Source: Streptomyces silvae (GTDB lineage: Bacteria > Actinomycetota > Actinomycetes > Streptomycetales > Streptomycetaceae). Taken from it: a stretch of 64,000 nt of DNA. The DNA lies in assembly GCF_016745505.1 (NCBI RefSeq), contig NZ_JAERUC010000184.1, positions 87,473 through 151,472 on the forward strand, in the 5' to 3' direction. Both the position numbers and the translations under genes were made by a program. Under the pieces are notes generated by a model, which did no database searches, was not told where the DNA came from, and saw nothing but the letters and a program-made list of their open reading frames with translations. How positions within the stretch are numbered: position 1 is the first letter of the stretch; each line of letters begins with the position of its first letter. This document shows, in pieces, positions 33,345-41,963 of the stretch.

Positions 33345-34736
33345 ATGTCGCACGCCACGGTCACGGATCTCTACGAAGCGTCGATGGCCCTCTCGTACCT
33401 GCGGGAAGGCATGACGCGGGACGCCACGTTCAGCCTCTTCGTACGCGATCTGCCTCCCGGGCGCGGGTTCCTGGTGAGCGCGGGGCTGGAGCCGGTTCTC
33501 GACTTCCTGACCGACTTCCGCGTCACCTCGGACGACGCCCGGGACTTCGCCGCGGCTCTCGGGTGTCCACCGCGCGAGGTCGGCCCGCTCGTCGGTCTCG
33601 GCTTCGACGGTGAGGTCAGGGCGGTGCCGGAAGGGCGGATGGTCCTGCCCGGTGAGCCGCTGCTCGAGGTCACGGCGCCTCTGCCGCAGGCGCAGCTCGT
33701 GGAGACCTGGCTGCTGGGTCAGGTGAGCCACCAGACGACCGTGGCCTCCAAGGCGGCCCGGTGCGTGCTGGCCGCGGCCGGCCGTCCCGTCGTCGACTTC
33801 TCCCTGCGCCGGGGGCACGGGCCGGAGGCGGGGATGCAGACGGCCCGGGTCGGCGCGATGGTGGGGTTCGACGGCACCAGCAACGTCGCCGCCTCGCTGA
33901 AGTTCGGGTTGCGTGCGTCCGGCACGATGGCGCACTCGTACATCGAGGCGTTCGGCGACGAGGAAGCCGCGTTCACGGCGTACGCCCGCAGCCGTGCCGG
34001 GCCGGTCACCTTCCTGGTCGACACCTACGACACGGCGGACGGCGTGGTGACCGCGGCCCGTGTGCTGAACACCCTGCGCCGTGGGCCCGGCTCCGCGATC
34101 CGGCTCGACAGCGGTGACCTGGCGGGGCTCGCCCGTCGCTCCCGCGCGATCCTGGACGCGGCGGGGCTGCCGGATGTCGCGATCATCGCCAGCGGTGGTC
34201 TCGACGAATACGGCGTCGACCGTCTGGTGCGCTCCGGGGCCCCCATCGATGTGTACGCCGTCGGGACCAAGGTGGGCACCTCGTCCGACGCCCCGTATCT
34301 GGACTCCGCGTACAAGCTGGTGGAGTACGACGGGCGGCCGGTCATGAAGCTCTCCGCGGCCAAGGTGACCGCGCCCGGACGCAAACAGGTCCTGCGCGGG
34401 GAGGGCCTGGACGATGTGATCACCCTGGCCGACGAGGACGTGCCCGGGGGCCGGGAGCCGTTGCTGCGCAGGGTGATGTCCGGAGGCCGCCGCACCGGCC
34501 CGCCGGACACGCTCGCCGCCGCGCACGACCGGTTCACCGGCGACCTGGCCGCCGTCCCGGGGCACGCGCTCCGGATCCAGGACCCGGAGCCCCCTGTCGC
34601 CGCCGTCTCCGCCCGCCTCTCGGCACTCACCTCCCACGTGCGTCGCCGTCTGGAGAAGGGCGTCGAGGAACGGCGGGAGGATCGGGCCGGCCCGGATGCC
34701 GGCCCTCCGGACGACCGGCCGAGGGAGGAGCCCTGA
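33345..34736 (+). CDS. Nicotinate phosphoribosyltransferase (PncB2-like)
   Basis: A 463-residue enzyme that makes nicotinate mononucleotide from nicotinate and PRPP for NAD salvage. Motifs are the N-terminal TDLYEASMALSYL, the catalytic-His region DFSLRRGHGPEAGM, FDGTSNVAASLKFG, FLVDTYDTADG, IRLDSGDLAGLARR, and GTKVGTSSDAPYLDSAYKLVEY. In M. tuberculosis one of two such genes (pncB2, Rv0573c) belongs to the DosR regulon, consistent with this location. ATG 33345 fits the family start; the far longer open frame upstream runs through the Usp promoter. The C-terminal tail of 30 or so residues is charged and disordered. Its stop overlaps the nitroreductase start (TGATG). Confidence 0.9.
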   Translation: MSHATVTDLYEASMALSYLREGMTRDATFSLFVRDLPPGRGFLVSAGLEPVLDFLTDFRVTSDDARDFAAALGCPPREVGPLVGLGFDGEVRAVPEGRMVLPGEPLLEVTAPLPQAQLVETWLLGQVSHQTTVASKAARCVLAAAGRPVVDFSLRRGHGPEAGMQTARVGAMVGFDGTSNVAASLKFGLRASGTMAHSYIEAFGDEEAAFTAYARSRAGPVTFLVDTYDTADGVVTAARVLNTLRRGPGSAIRLDSGDLAGLARRSRAILDAAGLPDVAIIASGGLDEYGVDRLVRSGAPIDVYAVGTKVGTSSDAPYLDSAYKLVEYDGRPVMKLSAAKVTAPGRKQVLRGEGLDDVITLADEDVPGGREPLLRRVMSGGRRTGPPDTLAAAHDRFTGDLAAVPGHALRIQDPEPPVAAVSARLSALTSHVRRRLEKGVEERREDRAGPDAGPPDDRPREEP

Positions 34737-35728
34737 TGCCTGCTCGAATCGCTGATGTCGCGTCGGTGACCGCGTGGGTCGACGCCGCCACCATGGCGCC
34801 GTCGATGCACAACGCCCAGCCGTGGAAGTTCCGTTACGTGCCGGCGGTGGGCGTTCTCCAGCTGCGCATGGATACGGCACGGTCCATGCCCCGTACGGAC
34901 CCTTCCGGCCGTGGCATGCACATCGGCTGCGGCGCCGCACTGTTCAATCTCCGGGTGGCGGCCGCGCACGCCGGATGGCCGGCCGATGTGCGGCTGCTGC
35001 CCGACCCGGCCGATCCCACGCTGGTCGCCACCGCGTCGTTCGCCGAGGGCGAGGGGAGCGACCCGGTCTCCGGTCTCCGTCCGGCGATCGGCCTCCGGCA
35101 CAGCAGCCGTGAGCCGTTCACCGACGAGCCGGTCCCCGAGGAGCTGCTCGCCGGCCTCATGGGTGCGGCGCGGGCCGAGGGCGCGGGCCTGTCCGTGCTC
35201 GGGGAGTGGCAGGTCGACGCGGTGGTCGAGGTGGCCAGGGACGCCGAGCAGGACGAGTCGCTGTCGGCCGGCATCCGCGACGAGATCGCCCGGTGGACGG
35301 GTCCCGGGGCTGACGGCTCCGCCGGGATCCCGGCGGAGTCCTTCGGCCCGCGGCCGCATGCCGGCCGGGCGCCGGTGCGGGACTTCGCCATGGGACGCCC
35401 GGTCCCCCACCGCAGGTCGGCGGACTTCGAGCGGTCCCCCTGCCTCGCGGTGGTCGGAACACCTCAGGACCGGCCGCAGGACTGGCTGCTCGCCGGCCAG
35501 GCCCTGGAACGGGTGCTGCTGCGGGCGACGCTGGACGGGCTGTCCACCTCCCTCAATTCCCAGGCGCTCGAACGGCCCGACCTGCGCTGGCTCCTGCGGG
35601 ACCCTCACTCGCCGACGACCTCGGCGTTCCCCCAGATGCTGCTCCGGCTGGGCTACGGGCCGGCGATCCAGCCGACGCCGCGCCGAGCGGTGAGCGAGGT
35701 GCTGGAGGTCGACCGGGCGGCACCGTAG
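34736..35728 (+). CDS. Acg-family FMN nitroreductase
   Basis: A 330-residue protein of the Acg/Rv3127/Rv3131 nitroreductase family, a two-lobed FMN-binding fold in one chain. Recognisable features are the N-terminal ATMAPSMHNAQPWKFRY (FMN phosphate binding), the middle GLRHSSREPFTDEPVPEEL and the C-terminal QALERVLLRATLDGLSTSLNSQALERPDLR. In mycobacteria these proteins are strongly DosR-induced; some seem to sequester flavin rather than catalyse. ATG 34736 shares its first base with the upstream stop and has GGAGGAG before it, so it is translationally coupled to the nicotinate phosphoribosyltransferase. Confidence 0.9.
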   Translation: MPARIADVASVTAWVDAATMAPSMHNAQPWKFRYVPAVGVLQLRMDTARSMPRTDPSGRGMHIGCGAALFNLRVAAAHAGWPADVRLLPDPADPTLVATASFAEGEGSDPVSGLRPAIGLRHSSREPFTDEPVPEELLAGLMGAARAEGAGLSVLGEWQVDAVVEVARDAEQDESLSAGIRDEIARWTGPGADGSAGIPAESFGPRPHAGRAPVRDFAMGRPVPHRRSADFERSPCLAVVGTPQDRPQDWLLAGQALERVLLRATLDGLSTSLNSQALERPDLRWLLRDPHSPTTSAFPQMLLRLGYGPAIQPTPRRAVSEVLEVDRAAP

Positions 35729-35729
35729 C

Positions 35730-35766
35730 CGGCGCCGGCTCTGCGGCGGGGTGCCGTGGCCGGCGC
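35730..35766. terminator. Bidirectional terminator hairpin
   Basis: A perfect 9-bp stem, GGCGCCGGC and GCCGGCGCC, with a 19-base loop. It begins one base after the nitroreductase stop and lies 28 bases before the stop of the convergent acetyltransferase. Confidence 0.65.
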
Positions 35767-35793
35767 CCGCCTTCTCCCGGATGGGGTGGCGTG

Positions 35794-36417
35794 TCAGGGC
35801 CGCGCCGGGTCCGGCACTGTGTGCAGGTCCAGCATCATGTCGAGCGACAGGGTGCCGTCCGCCTCGGTGAAACGGCCGACCCGCTGGAAGCCGTTCTTCT
35901 CGTAGTAGCGGATGGCGCGCGGGTTGTCGGCGCGGACGCCGCCCCACAGGATGATCCTCGTCCTGCCGAGCAGCCGTGCGGTCTCCATGACCGACGGGAG
36001 CACGAGCGTTCCCAGGCCCCGGTCCTGGTGGTCGTCGGCCAGCGTGGGGCCGAACCGGCAGTCGGTCGCCCCGCTGAGGTGGATGCCCGCTTCCCGGTAG
36101 CGCGCGATGTCCGCCGGAGTGAGATCGAGGCTGAACTCGATGAGCCCGACGATCCTGCCGGACGGTACGTCCTCGATGACCAGCCTGAGTTTGTCGTGAC
36201 GCGCGATCGCGTCGCACAGCTCCCGTGCGGTCGCCAGGTCGTACCCGTCGAACGTACTGAACCGCCTCGACGCGCGGGACAGGGCCTCGAGGAACCGGGC
36301 CAGGTGCCCGGCGTCGGCGTGTGTCAGGGGGCGGACGACGACAGCCGAACCGTCGTACACGGTCAGACGGCGCGTCAGGCGGAGGGGGTCCTCGGCGATA
36401 TCCGTCAGGGTGAGCAC
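35794..36417 (-). CDS. GNAT-family N-acetyltransferase
   Basis: A 207-residue GNAT protein. VVVRPLTHADAGHLARFLEAL opens the domain; the acetyl-CoA-binding region is FGPTLADDHQDRGLGTLVLPSVMETARLLG (Q-x-x-G-x-G form), followed by IILWGGVRADNPRAIRYYEKNGFQRVG. The substrate is unknown. The start is GTG 36417. Some DosR-regulon and Streptomyces low-oxygen loci include Pat-like acetyltransferases that modify Usp partners, so protein acetylation is a possible role; there is no cyclic-nucleotide domain here. The 126-bp region to the next divergent gene carries GGGGACTCCG, at most a half Dos box. Confidence 0.82.
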   Translation of the reverse strand: MLTLTDIAEDPLRLTRRLTVYDGSAVVVRPLTHADAGHLARFLEALSRASRRFSTFDGYDLATARELCDAIARHDKLRLVIEDVPSGRIVGLIEFSLDLTPADIARYREAGIHLSGATDCRFGPTLADDHQDRGLGTLVLPSVMETARLLGRTRIILWGGVRADNPRAIRYYEKNGFQRVGRFTEADGTLSLDMMLDLHTVPDPARP

Positions 36418-36543
36418 CGCGGCAGCCTCGCTTCCGTACCGTCCCGCCGGTCCTGCTGGGGCGAGAACCTACCGGCTGCGGGGACTCCGTACGTACGACA
36501 TATTCGATTGCGGGGCCGGCGGTGAGGCGCGGAGAGTCGCCGT

Positions 36544-37221
36544 ATGTGTGAACTGAAGCCGACCGACGGCGATCCCGTCCCGTCGCGCCTGGGCCGGGGT
36601 TCTGTCCGTGCCCGCGCTGCCGACGAGGACGGCCTCCGCCTCGGGCGTAGCGCCTCGGCCGGTCCCGGGCCGGCCCTGGTGCCGGCGGGACTCGTGGTTC
36701 TCGTGGGACCGCCGGCTTCCGGCAAGACCAGCTTCGTGCGCGCCCTGGTCGCGCACGGGCGGCTCGATGAGGACGCCGTGGTGTCCAGCGACGAGATCCG
36801 TGCGGAGCTCTTCGGCGCCTCACCCGCGGAAGGGGAGACCGACGCGGCGGACGCTCTCGTCTTCGGCGAACGCGACCGGAGGATCGTCGCCCGGCTCGCC
36901 TGCGGACGCACCGCCGTCGCCGAGTCCACGAACGTCACTCCGCCCTCGCGCGCCCGCCTCCTCGCCATCGCCGGGCGCTTCGACGCCCCGGTGTCGATGC
37001 TGCGGTTCGACCCGGGTCTCGGCGCTCTCCTCCAGCAGCACGCGGGGCGCGGCCGCACCGACGTGACCACCGCCGAGGTCCGCGCCTTCGCCGAGGTCAT
37101 GGCCCGGCACGGCGGAGCCGACCAGTTGTACTCCGAGGGCGCGCACGCCGTCCACGACGTCCCCGGGCGCCGGCAAGGGGTCACCCCCGCCGAGGCCGCG
37201 GCGCGCTTCTCGTTCGCCTGA
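36544..37221 (+). CDS. P-loop kinase/ATPase (polynucleotide-kinase-like)
   Basis: A 225-residue protein with a Walker A motif, LVGPPASGKTSFVRAL, at about residues 53-68, followed by VSSDEIRAELFG (the substrate-binding Asp of the AAA_33/zeta-toxin/PNK-like kinases) and TAVAESTNVTPPSRARLLAIAGRFDAPVSMLRF. The first 45 residues are low in complexity. It resembles the kinase half of M. tuberculosis Rv2004c, a DosR-regulon protein, but that comparison is from memory. GGAGAG precedes ATG 36544 by 8 bases. The substrate is unknown. Confidence 0.75.
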   Translation: MCELKPTDGDPVPSRLGRGSVRARAADEDGLRLGRSASAGPGPALVPAGLVVLVGPPASGKTSFVRALVAHGRLDEDAVVSSDEIRAELFGASPAEGETDAADALVFGERDRRIVARLACGRTAVAESTNVTPPSRARLLAIAGRFDAPVSMLRFDPGLGALLQQHAGRGRTDVTTAEVRAFAEVMARHGGADQLYSEGAHAVHDVPGRRQGVTPAEAAARFSFA

Positions 37222-37230
37222 CAGCCCGAC

Positions 37231-37256
37231 GCGTGCGTCCCCGGAGGGACGTGCGC
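37231..37256. terminator. Hairpin between convergent kinase and SDR genes
   Basis: GCGTGCGTCCC and GGGACGTGCGC can pair around CCGG, with two non-paired positions. It lies in the 44-bp gap between the two stops and is a probable shared terminator. Confidence 0.5.
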
Positions 37257-37265
37257 CGAGCGGCG

Positions 37266-38138
37266 CTACGCCGCAGCCGGCTTCGGCGTGTGGCGGCGCA
37301 GGTTGGCGGCGAGGATGCGGTCGAGCGTGCGGTCGGACAGCACCCGGCCCAGGCGCACGATCAGGGCGGCGTCCCGGCCCGCGGTGTAGCGGGTGCGCGG
37401 TCTGCGGGCGGTCACGGCCTTCGTGATGACGCGGGCGGCGGCGTCGGCGGTCAGCCCGGAGGAGGTGCCCGAGGCCATCAGCCGGTTGTTCGCCCGGACC
37501 AGGCCGCCGTAGCGCGCGTCCTGCTCCGGCGTCATCCCGGCAGCGAGGCGGTTCGCCGTCTCGATGCCGCGGTTGGCCATCTGGGTACGGATACCGCCGG
37601 GTTCGACCACGACCACGTGGACGCCCAGCGGCTCGACCTCGCGCCGGAGCGAGTCACTGACCGCCTCCAGGGCGAACTTCGCGCCGGCGTACGCGCCGTA
37701 CGTCGCCATGGCGAACCTGCCGCCGATCGAGCTGATGTTGATCACACGCCCCCCGCTGCGCAGCAACGCGGGCAGGAGCGCCTGGGTGACGGCGATGTGA
37801 CCGAACAGGTTCACCTCGAACACCTGCCGCCATTCCGCCATCGGCAGGGCCTCCACCGGGGCGTTCACCTGGATTCCGGCGTTGTTGACGAGCGCGTGCA
37901 GCGGGCGCGCGTCGTCGGCGATCCGCGCGGCGAGAGCGGTCACGTGCGCGGGCTCGGTGATGTCGAGGATGACGGGCTCGATGCCGGCCGACCGGATGGC
38001 GTCGGCGTCGCGGTCCCGCCGCACACCGGCCAGGACGTGGAATCCCTGGCGGGCCAGTCCCCGGGCGGCCGAGGCGCCCATGCCCGTGGAGGCTCCGGTC
38101 ACGACGATGAGCTTCTGGTTCTCAGATGACGTTGTCAC
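37266..38138 (-). CDS. Short-chain dehydrogenase/reductase
   Basis: A 290-residue classical SDR. The cofactor loop is VVTGASTGMGASAARGLA, followed by LVNNAGIQ, the catalytic Ser in NISSIGGRFAM and the YxxxK pair in YGAYAGAKFALEAVSDSLRRE. The substrate is unknown. GTG 38138 is the start; the likely promoter places transcription initiation at that codon, so the mRNA is probably leaderless. It is divergent from, and presumably repressed by, the TetR-type regulator next door, whose two probable operators overlap this promoter and start codon. Confidence 0.9.
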   Translation of the reverse strand: MTTSSENQKLIVVTGASTGMGASAARGLARQGFHVLAGVRRDRDADAIRSAGIEPVILDITEPAHVTALAARIADDARPLHALVNNAGIQVNAPVEALPMAEWRQVFEVNLFGHIAVTQALLPALLRSGGRVINISSIGGRFAMATYGAYAGAKFALEAVSDSLRREVEPLGVHVVVVEPGGIRTQMANRGIETANRLAAGMTPEQDARYGGLVRANNRLMASGTSSGLTADAAARVITKAVTARRPRTRYTAGRDAALIVRLGRVLSDRTLDRILAANLRRHTPKPAAA

Positions 38139-38182
38139 CTAAACGACGCTACCAGCACAGATGACACTGTCAACTGTAGGGT
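38124..38182. promoter_or_regulatory. Paired operators and leaderless divergent promoters for SDR/TetR
   Basis: AGATGACGTTGTCA (38124-38137) and AGATGACACTGTCA (38159-38172) are near-identical palindromic sites 35 bp apart. Leftward, TTGACA (38173-38168) and TAGCGT (38151-38146) with 16-bp spacing place the SDR transcript start at its GTG 38138. Rightward, TAGGGT (38177-38182) lies 6 bases before the TetR ATG 38189. One operator covers the leftward -35/spacer, the other the leftward start site. Confidence 0.75.
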
Positions 38183-38188
38183 GGGGCC

Positions 38189-38839
38189 ATGGTCACCCGT
38201 GCGGAATCCGCCGCCGTCACCCGCCGCGCCCTGCTCGACGCGGCCGCCGAGCTCCTCGATCTCGGCGGTCCCGCGGCCGTCACCCTGCGGGAGGTGGGTG
38301 CGCGGGCGGGCGTCAGCCGGGGGGCGCCGTACCGGCACTTCTCCGGCAAGGACAGCCTGCTGACCGCCGTCGCGACCGAGAGCTGGCAGCGGATCGGCGA
38401 CCAGGTCCACGCGCTGCGGGCCGACCCGGAGCTGGGCGCGTCCGAGAAGCTGCGCGGGGCCCTGCTCACCCTCGTGCGCGTCGGCCGGGACCGGCCCCAC
38501 CTGTACCAGATGCTGTTCAGGCGCCACGGACACCGGCCCGAGGAGCTGGGTGAGGGACTCGACCGTGTCCGGCGGCAGCTGTGCGGACCGGCGGACGACC
38601 CGGTCGCGGACCGCCTCCGCGCGGCCGGCCGCTTCCAGGACGAGTTCCTGGCCGTCGTCGCCGGTCTCGTCGGGGAGCGGAACACCCGGCATTACGGCGC
38701 GCTGCTGCTCTCCGGCGCCCACGGCATCACGGACATGGAGCTCAGCGGCCATCTGGACCCGGACGAGCTGGACGCCAGCGCCGAGGAACTCATCGACACC
38801 CTCGTCCGCATGGTCGCCGACACAGGCCCTACGGCCTGA
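38189..38839 (+). CDS. TetR/AcrR-family transcriptional regulator
   Basis: A 216-residue regulator. The N-terminal HTH reads RALLDAAAELLDLGGPAAVTLREVGARAGVSRGAPYRHFSGKDSLLTAV, a standard TetR domain (about residues 12-60). The C-terminal half is the TetR_C_33-like ligand-binding region. ATG 38189 is only 7 bases from the end of a TAGGGT -10 box, so this mRNA too is probably leaderless. It is divergent from the SDR gene and most likely represses both through the TGAC-N2-TGTCA sites. The ligand is unknown, perhaps the SDR substrate. Confidence 0.9.
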   Translation: MVTRAESAAVTRRALLDAAAELLDLGGPAAVTLREVGARAGVSRGAPYRHFSGKDSLLTAVATESWQRIGDQVHALRADPELGASEKLRGALLTLVRVGRDRPHLYQMLFRRHGHRPEELGEGLDRVRRQLCGPADDPVADRLRAAGRFQDEFLAVVAGLVGERNTRHYGALLLSGAHGITDMELSGHLDPDELDASAEELIDTLVRMVADTGPTA

Positions 38840-38922
38840 CGGCGCCCCGCTCCGTGGGCGCGCAGGGCGTGGGCCGCCGATTCCCGTGAACAACGGTGTC
38901 GACGGTGGACCGGAGTACGGCG

Positions 38923-39606
38923 TCAGTGGTCGCGGACCACGATGCGGCGCCCGGTCACCTTGCCGGGTGTCAGCGCGATCCACAGGTCCCGCTCCCCGCC
39001 GGCCCACGGCGAGGCGGACGCGTGTACCGCCTCGAACTTCCGTACGTCGTCCGGGTCCGTGACGGTCCGTGCCTCCCCCACGAGGAGCACGCTCCACCCC
39101 CGGCTGAAGGCTTCGTCGATGTGGTCCACCTCGAAGGCGGTCTCGTGCCCGGCCGCGTCCGCGGGGCCGGAACCGGGTGCGGTCCGGTAGGCGATCGCCT
39201 CCCCGGTGGAGACGTAGTTGACGGGGAAGACCGCGGGGCCCTGTCCGTCGCTGACGACCACCCGGCCGATACCGTGGGTCCCGACCAGCTTCCAGCACTC
39301 CTCCCGGCCGATGTCCACCAGCTCCGGGTGGTGGGCGGCCCGGCCCACGCCCGGGGGCAGATCGACCGTTCCCCCGGTGAGTTCGTCGACCGTCGTCTCG
39401 AGCGCGTTGGCCAGACGCACCATGAACCCCATGCCGTGGGAGCCCGGCTTCGTCTCCACGTACTCGATGTACCCGGGCGCGGAAGCGGTGCGGAGGGCCA
39501 GGTCCCTGCGGGACAGCCCCAGGTACTCACGGCGCGCCGCCACGCGTCTGCCGATGTCACCCACTGCGGGGGTCTCGTGCGGGTCCTTCTGCGGTCGGTC
39601 GGCCAT
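38923..39606 (-). CDS. HTH (XRE)-pyridoxamine 5'-phosphate oxidase-like fusion protein
   Basis: A 227-residue two-domain protein. Residues 17-80 form an XRE-type helix-turn-helix (GRRVAARREYLGLSRRDLALRTASAPGYIEYVE). Residues 100-225 form a PNPOx-like flavin or F420-binding split barrel (CWKLVGTHGIGRVVVSDGQGPAVFPVNYVS ... GWSVLLVGEARTV). M. tuberculosis Rv3129 and related proteins in the DosR regulon share the second domain. The fusion suggests a redox- or flavin-responsive regulator, but targets are unknown. ATG 39606 has AAGGTGA nearby. It converges with the TetR gene and diverges from the single-domain Usp gene across 195 bp. Confidence 0.85.
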   Translation of the reverse strand: MADRPQKDPHETPAVGDIGRRVAARREYLGLSRRDLALRTASAPGYIEYVETKPGSHGMGFMVRLANALETTVDELTGGTVDLPPGVGRAAHHPELVDIGREECWKLVGTHGIGRVVVSDGQGPAVFPVNYVSTGEAIAYRTAPGSGPADAAGHETAFEVDHIDEAFSRGWSVLLVGEARTVTDPDDVRKFEAVHASASPWAGGERDLWIALTPGKVTGRRIVVRDH

Positions 39607-39801
39607 GTCGGTTCACCTTCCTGCTGTCGGACGGCGGGAGCGGGCACCGCCCCGGGGCCGCGATGACCGTGCGGGGATCCGCCGTCAGTTCACGCTAGGT
39701 ACGGATGGACGGCACCGCACCACGGCCGTGTTCCGCTGGCGTGGCCCAGGGAGCCCGGGCACTGTGGACGGAGACGTACCCGGACGAGTGATGAGGCGGT
39801 C

Positions 39802-40257
39802 ATGGGCAGCGATACCGAAGTCACCCCCCGTGTCGTGGTCGGAGTGGACGGCTCCAGCGCCTCCCAGGAGGCGCTGCGGTGGGCGGCGCAGCACGCGCAG
39901 CTCACCGGAGCCGTGGTCGAGGCGGTGTGCGCCTGGGACACTCCCTCGGAGATCGGCTGGGCGGGTCCTGCCACGGAGGCGGGCTTCGATCTGGAGCGGG
40001 CCCGGCTCCGCTTCTCCGAGGGCATCCGTGGTGTGTTCGGCGAGGTCAAGCCGGCCGAGGTCCGTGAACTGCTGGTACAGGGTGATCCGTCGGAGGTCCT
40101 GGTGAAGGCTTCCGAGGGAGCGGATCTGCTCGTCGTCGGCAACAGGGGACGCGGCGGCTTCGCCCGGGCCATGCTGGGCTCCGTGAGCCAGCGATGCGCC
40201 CAGCATGCCCGGTGCCCCGTGGTCGTCGTCCGGGACGCCTCCACGGGCACCCACTGA
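39802..40257 (+). CDS. Universal stress protein, single domain
   Basis: A 151-residue Usp with VVVGVDGSSASQEALRWA at the start and the full ATP-binding signature VVGNRGRGGFARAMLGSVSQRCAQHARCPVVVVR at the end, so nucleotide binding is likely. This differs from the three tandem Usp proteins of the island. It starts at ATG 39802 with GAGGCGG upstream. It is transcribed alone and converges with the CBS-BON gene copy 2. Its last codons are part of a duplicated 20-bp segment. Confidence 0.92.
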   Translation: MGSDTEVTPRVVVGVDGSSASQEALRWAAQHAQLTGAVVEAVCAWDTPSEIGWAGPATEAGFDLERARLRFSEGIRGVFGEVKPAEVRELLVQGDPSEVLVKASEGADLLVVGNRGRGGFARAMLGSVSQRCAQHARCPVVVVRDASTGTH

Positions 40258-40276
40258 GCTCCACGGGCACCCACTG
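40239..40276 (+). repeat. 20-bp tandem duplication across the Usp stop codon
   Basis: CTCCACGGGCACCCACTG occurs at 40239-40256 and again at 40259-40276, a period of 20 bp. The first copy holds the last Usp codons and most of the stop; the second lies in the 3' flank. It looks like a recent slippage duplication with no coding consequence. Confidence 0.8.
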
Positions 40277-40293
40277 GGCGGCGGACCCCCTTC

Positions 40294-40950
40294 TCAGAGA
40301 CTCCCGGGGCCGTCGAGGTGGCATGTAGCGTCCACCACGCCCTCCACCGCTCCGGCCAGTCGTTCGGCGACGGGGATCAGTGAGGCGTCCCTGACGGTCC
40401 CGGTGATCGTCACGCGCCCGTCGGCCACCTCGACGCTGACGTTCCGGCGCGAGACTGGGAAGAGCCGGTCGACGACTTCCTCCCGCACTTCGGCGGCGAT
40501 CTCCTCGTCCGTACGCAGGAACACCTTGAGCAGGTCGGCGCGGCTCACGATGCCTTTGAGGACCCCTTCCCCGTCGACTACCGGGAGGCGCTTGATCCCG
40601 TGCCGGGCCAGGAGCCGGGCGGCTTCGGGAAGCGTCGCGTCCAGCGGGACGGTGACGGCGGGAGAGGACATGAGGTCCCGCGCGGTCAGCGCTCCGGCCT
40701 TGGCGTAGTCCGTCAGGCGGTCCCGCTGGCCGATCATGGTCGCGTCCTCCTCGCGCAGTTCCTCCTTGGGCAGCAGATCCGCCTCGGAGACCACCCCGAC
40801 GACGCGCCCCTCCCCCTCCAGGACGGGTACTGCGGTCACCTGCCACTGGTCGATGGCGGTCACGATCTCCTTGAAACGGGCGTCGAGGCCCACCGCGACG
40901 ACCGTCCGCGTCATCACGTCGCTCACGCGGTGAGGTGATCGACGGTTCAT
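40294..40950 (-). CDS. CBS-CBS-BON domain protein (copy 2)
   Basis: A 218-residue paralogue of the protein at 30593-31246, with the same order: CBS1 (VSDVMTRTVVAVGLDARFKEIV ... GVVSEADLLPKEE), CBS2 (ARDLMSSPAVTV ... GIVSRADLLKVFLR) and BON (VSVEVADGRVTITGTVRDASLIPV). It probably binds an adenylate and signals energy state. ATG 40950 overlaps the stop of the Usp gene (ATGA), so the operon is Usp then CBS-BON, reading leftward from 41852. The two copies are clearly homologous along their whole length. Confidence 0.88.
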   Translation of the reverse strand: MNRRSPHRVSDVMTRTVVAVGLDARFKEIVTAIDQWQVTAVPVLEGEGRVVGVVSEADLLPKEELREEDATMIGQRDRLTDYAKAGALTARDLMSSPAVTVPLDATLPEAARLLARHGIKRLPVVDGEGVLKGIVSRADLLKVFLRTDEEIAAEVREEVVDRLFPVSRRNVSVEVADGRVTITGTVRDASLIPVAERLAGAVEGVVDATCHLDGPGSL

Positions 40951-41852
40951 GGCGTCGCTCCCTCCGAAGCGCTCCCACCACCACGCGGAACAACGGCCAC
41001 GGGACAGTCCGCGTGGTGCAGGACCGTGTGCGCGACCCTGCCGAGCTGCATGCCGAAGTGGCTCCCCCGCCGCCGTGCCCCGACGACCAGGACGTCGGCA
41101 GCGGAGGACAGCCCGAGGAGCGCCTTCCGCGCCGGTCCCTCCGCGGTGACCCGTCGTACGGAGACCGCCGGGTGGTCACGGATCGCGGCTGCCAGCGCCT
41201 CGTCGAGCAGGGAGGACGCCTGAGCCTCGTGCTCGTGTGCGGGGCCGTCGGCGAGGAGCGGATGGTCGACGGTCTCGTACGAGGGACAGCGCCAGGCACG
41301 CACCACGTCCAGCTCGCAGCCCCTCAGCTGCGCCTCCGCGAAGGCGAACCGCACAGCCGGCGAGTCGATGTCCGCATCCCCCACACCGAGCACGATCCGC
41401 CCGTGCGTCCCCTCCAGCCCCGCCTTGTCGCCCCGTACGACGAAAGCCGGGCAGGAAGCCCCGGCCGCGACGGCCAGACTCACCGATCCCAGCAGCAGCC
41501 CGGCGATCTCGCCGCGCCCCCGGGAGCCGGTGACCAGGGCGAAGGCGTCGCGGCTCTGCCGCAGCAAGGCGCCGGCCGCGTCCTCCGGCAGCACCTCGGT
41601 CGTGACGCGCAGGTCCGGGGCACGCCGGCGGATGCGTTCGGCGGTGGAGCCGACGATGTTCTCGGCCATCACGCGCTCGTCGGGACGCGAGAGGCCGGCC
41701 GCGGGAGCGGCGCCCTCGTAGCGCTGCCACAGCGAGGCGTACACGAGGCGCAGGGGCGATCCGTGGAGCAGAGCCTCGTCGGCCGCCCAGTCCGCGGCCA
41801 GGAGACTGGACTCGCTCCCGTCCACACCGACCACCATGGGTGGAGACGACAT
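40947..41852 (-). CDS. Universal stress protein, two Usp domains
   Basis: A 301-residue tandem Usp protein. Domain 1 opens MVVGVDGSESSLLAADWA and closes with VTGSRGRGEIAGLLLGSVSLAVAAGASCPAFVVRG; domain 2 opens RIVLGVGDADIDSPAVRFA and closes with VVGARRRGSHFGMQLGRVAHTVLHHADCPVAVVPR. Domain 1 keeps the GxRGxG-type ATP loop. I chose ATG 41852; GTG 41861 is possible. Coupled to the CBS-BON gene by an ATGA overlap. It lies 111 bp from the end of the sensor kinase gene, on the same strand. Confidence 0.9.
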   Translation of the reverse strand: MSSPPMVVGVDGSESSLLAADWAADEALLHGSPLRLVYASLWQRYEGAAPAAGLSRPDERVMAENIVGSTAERIRRRAPDLRVTTEVLPEDAAGALLRQSRDAFALVTGSRGRGEIAGLLLGSVSLAVAAGASCPAFVVRGDKAGLEGTHGRIVLGVGDADIDSPAVRFAFAEAQLRGCELDVVRAWRCPSYETVDHPLLADGPAHEHEAQASSLLDEALAAAIRDHPAVSVRRVTAEGPARKALLGLSSAADVLVVGARRRGSHFGMQLGRVAHTVLHHADCPVAVVPRGGGSASEGATP

Positions 41853-41963
41853 CGATCTCACCGCCCTTTCCGGCTTGCCACTGTCGTCACCGTCCCATCG
41901 GCGGCGTCCCCCGGGACAGGGCCGACCGGGCCCGGCCGGAGAGCCTCACGGGCACCGGTCAGG

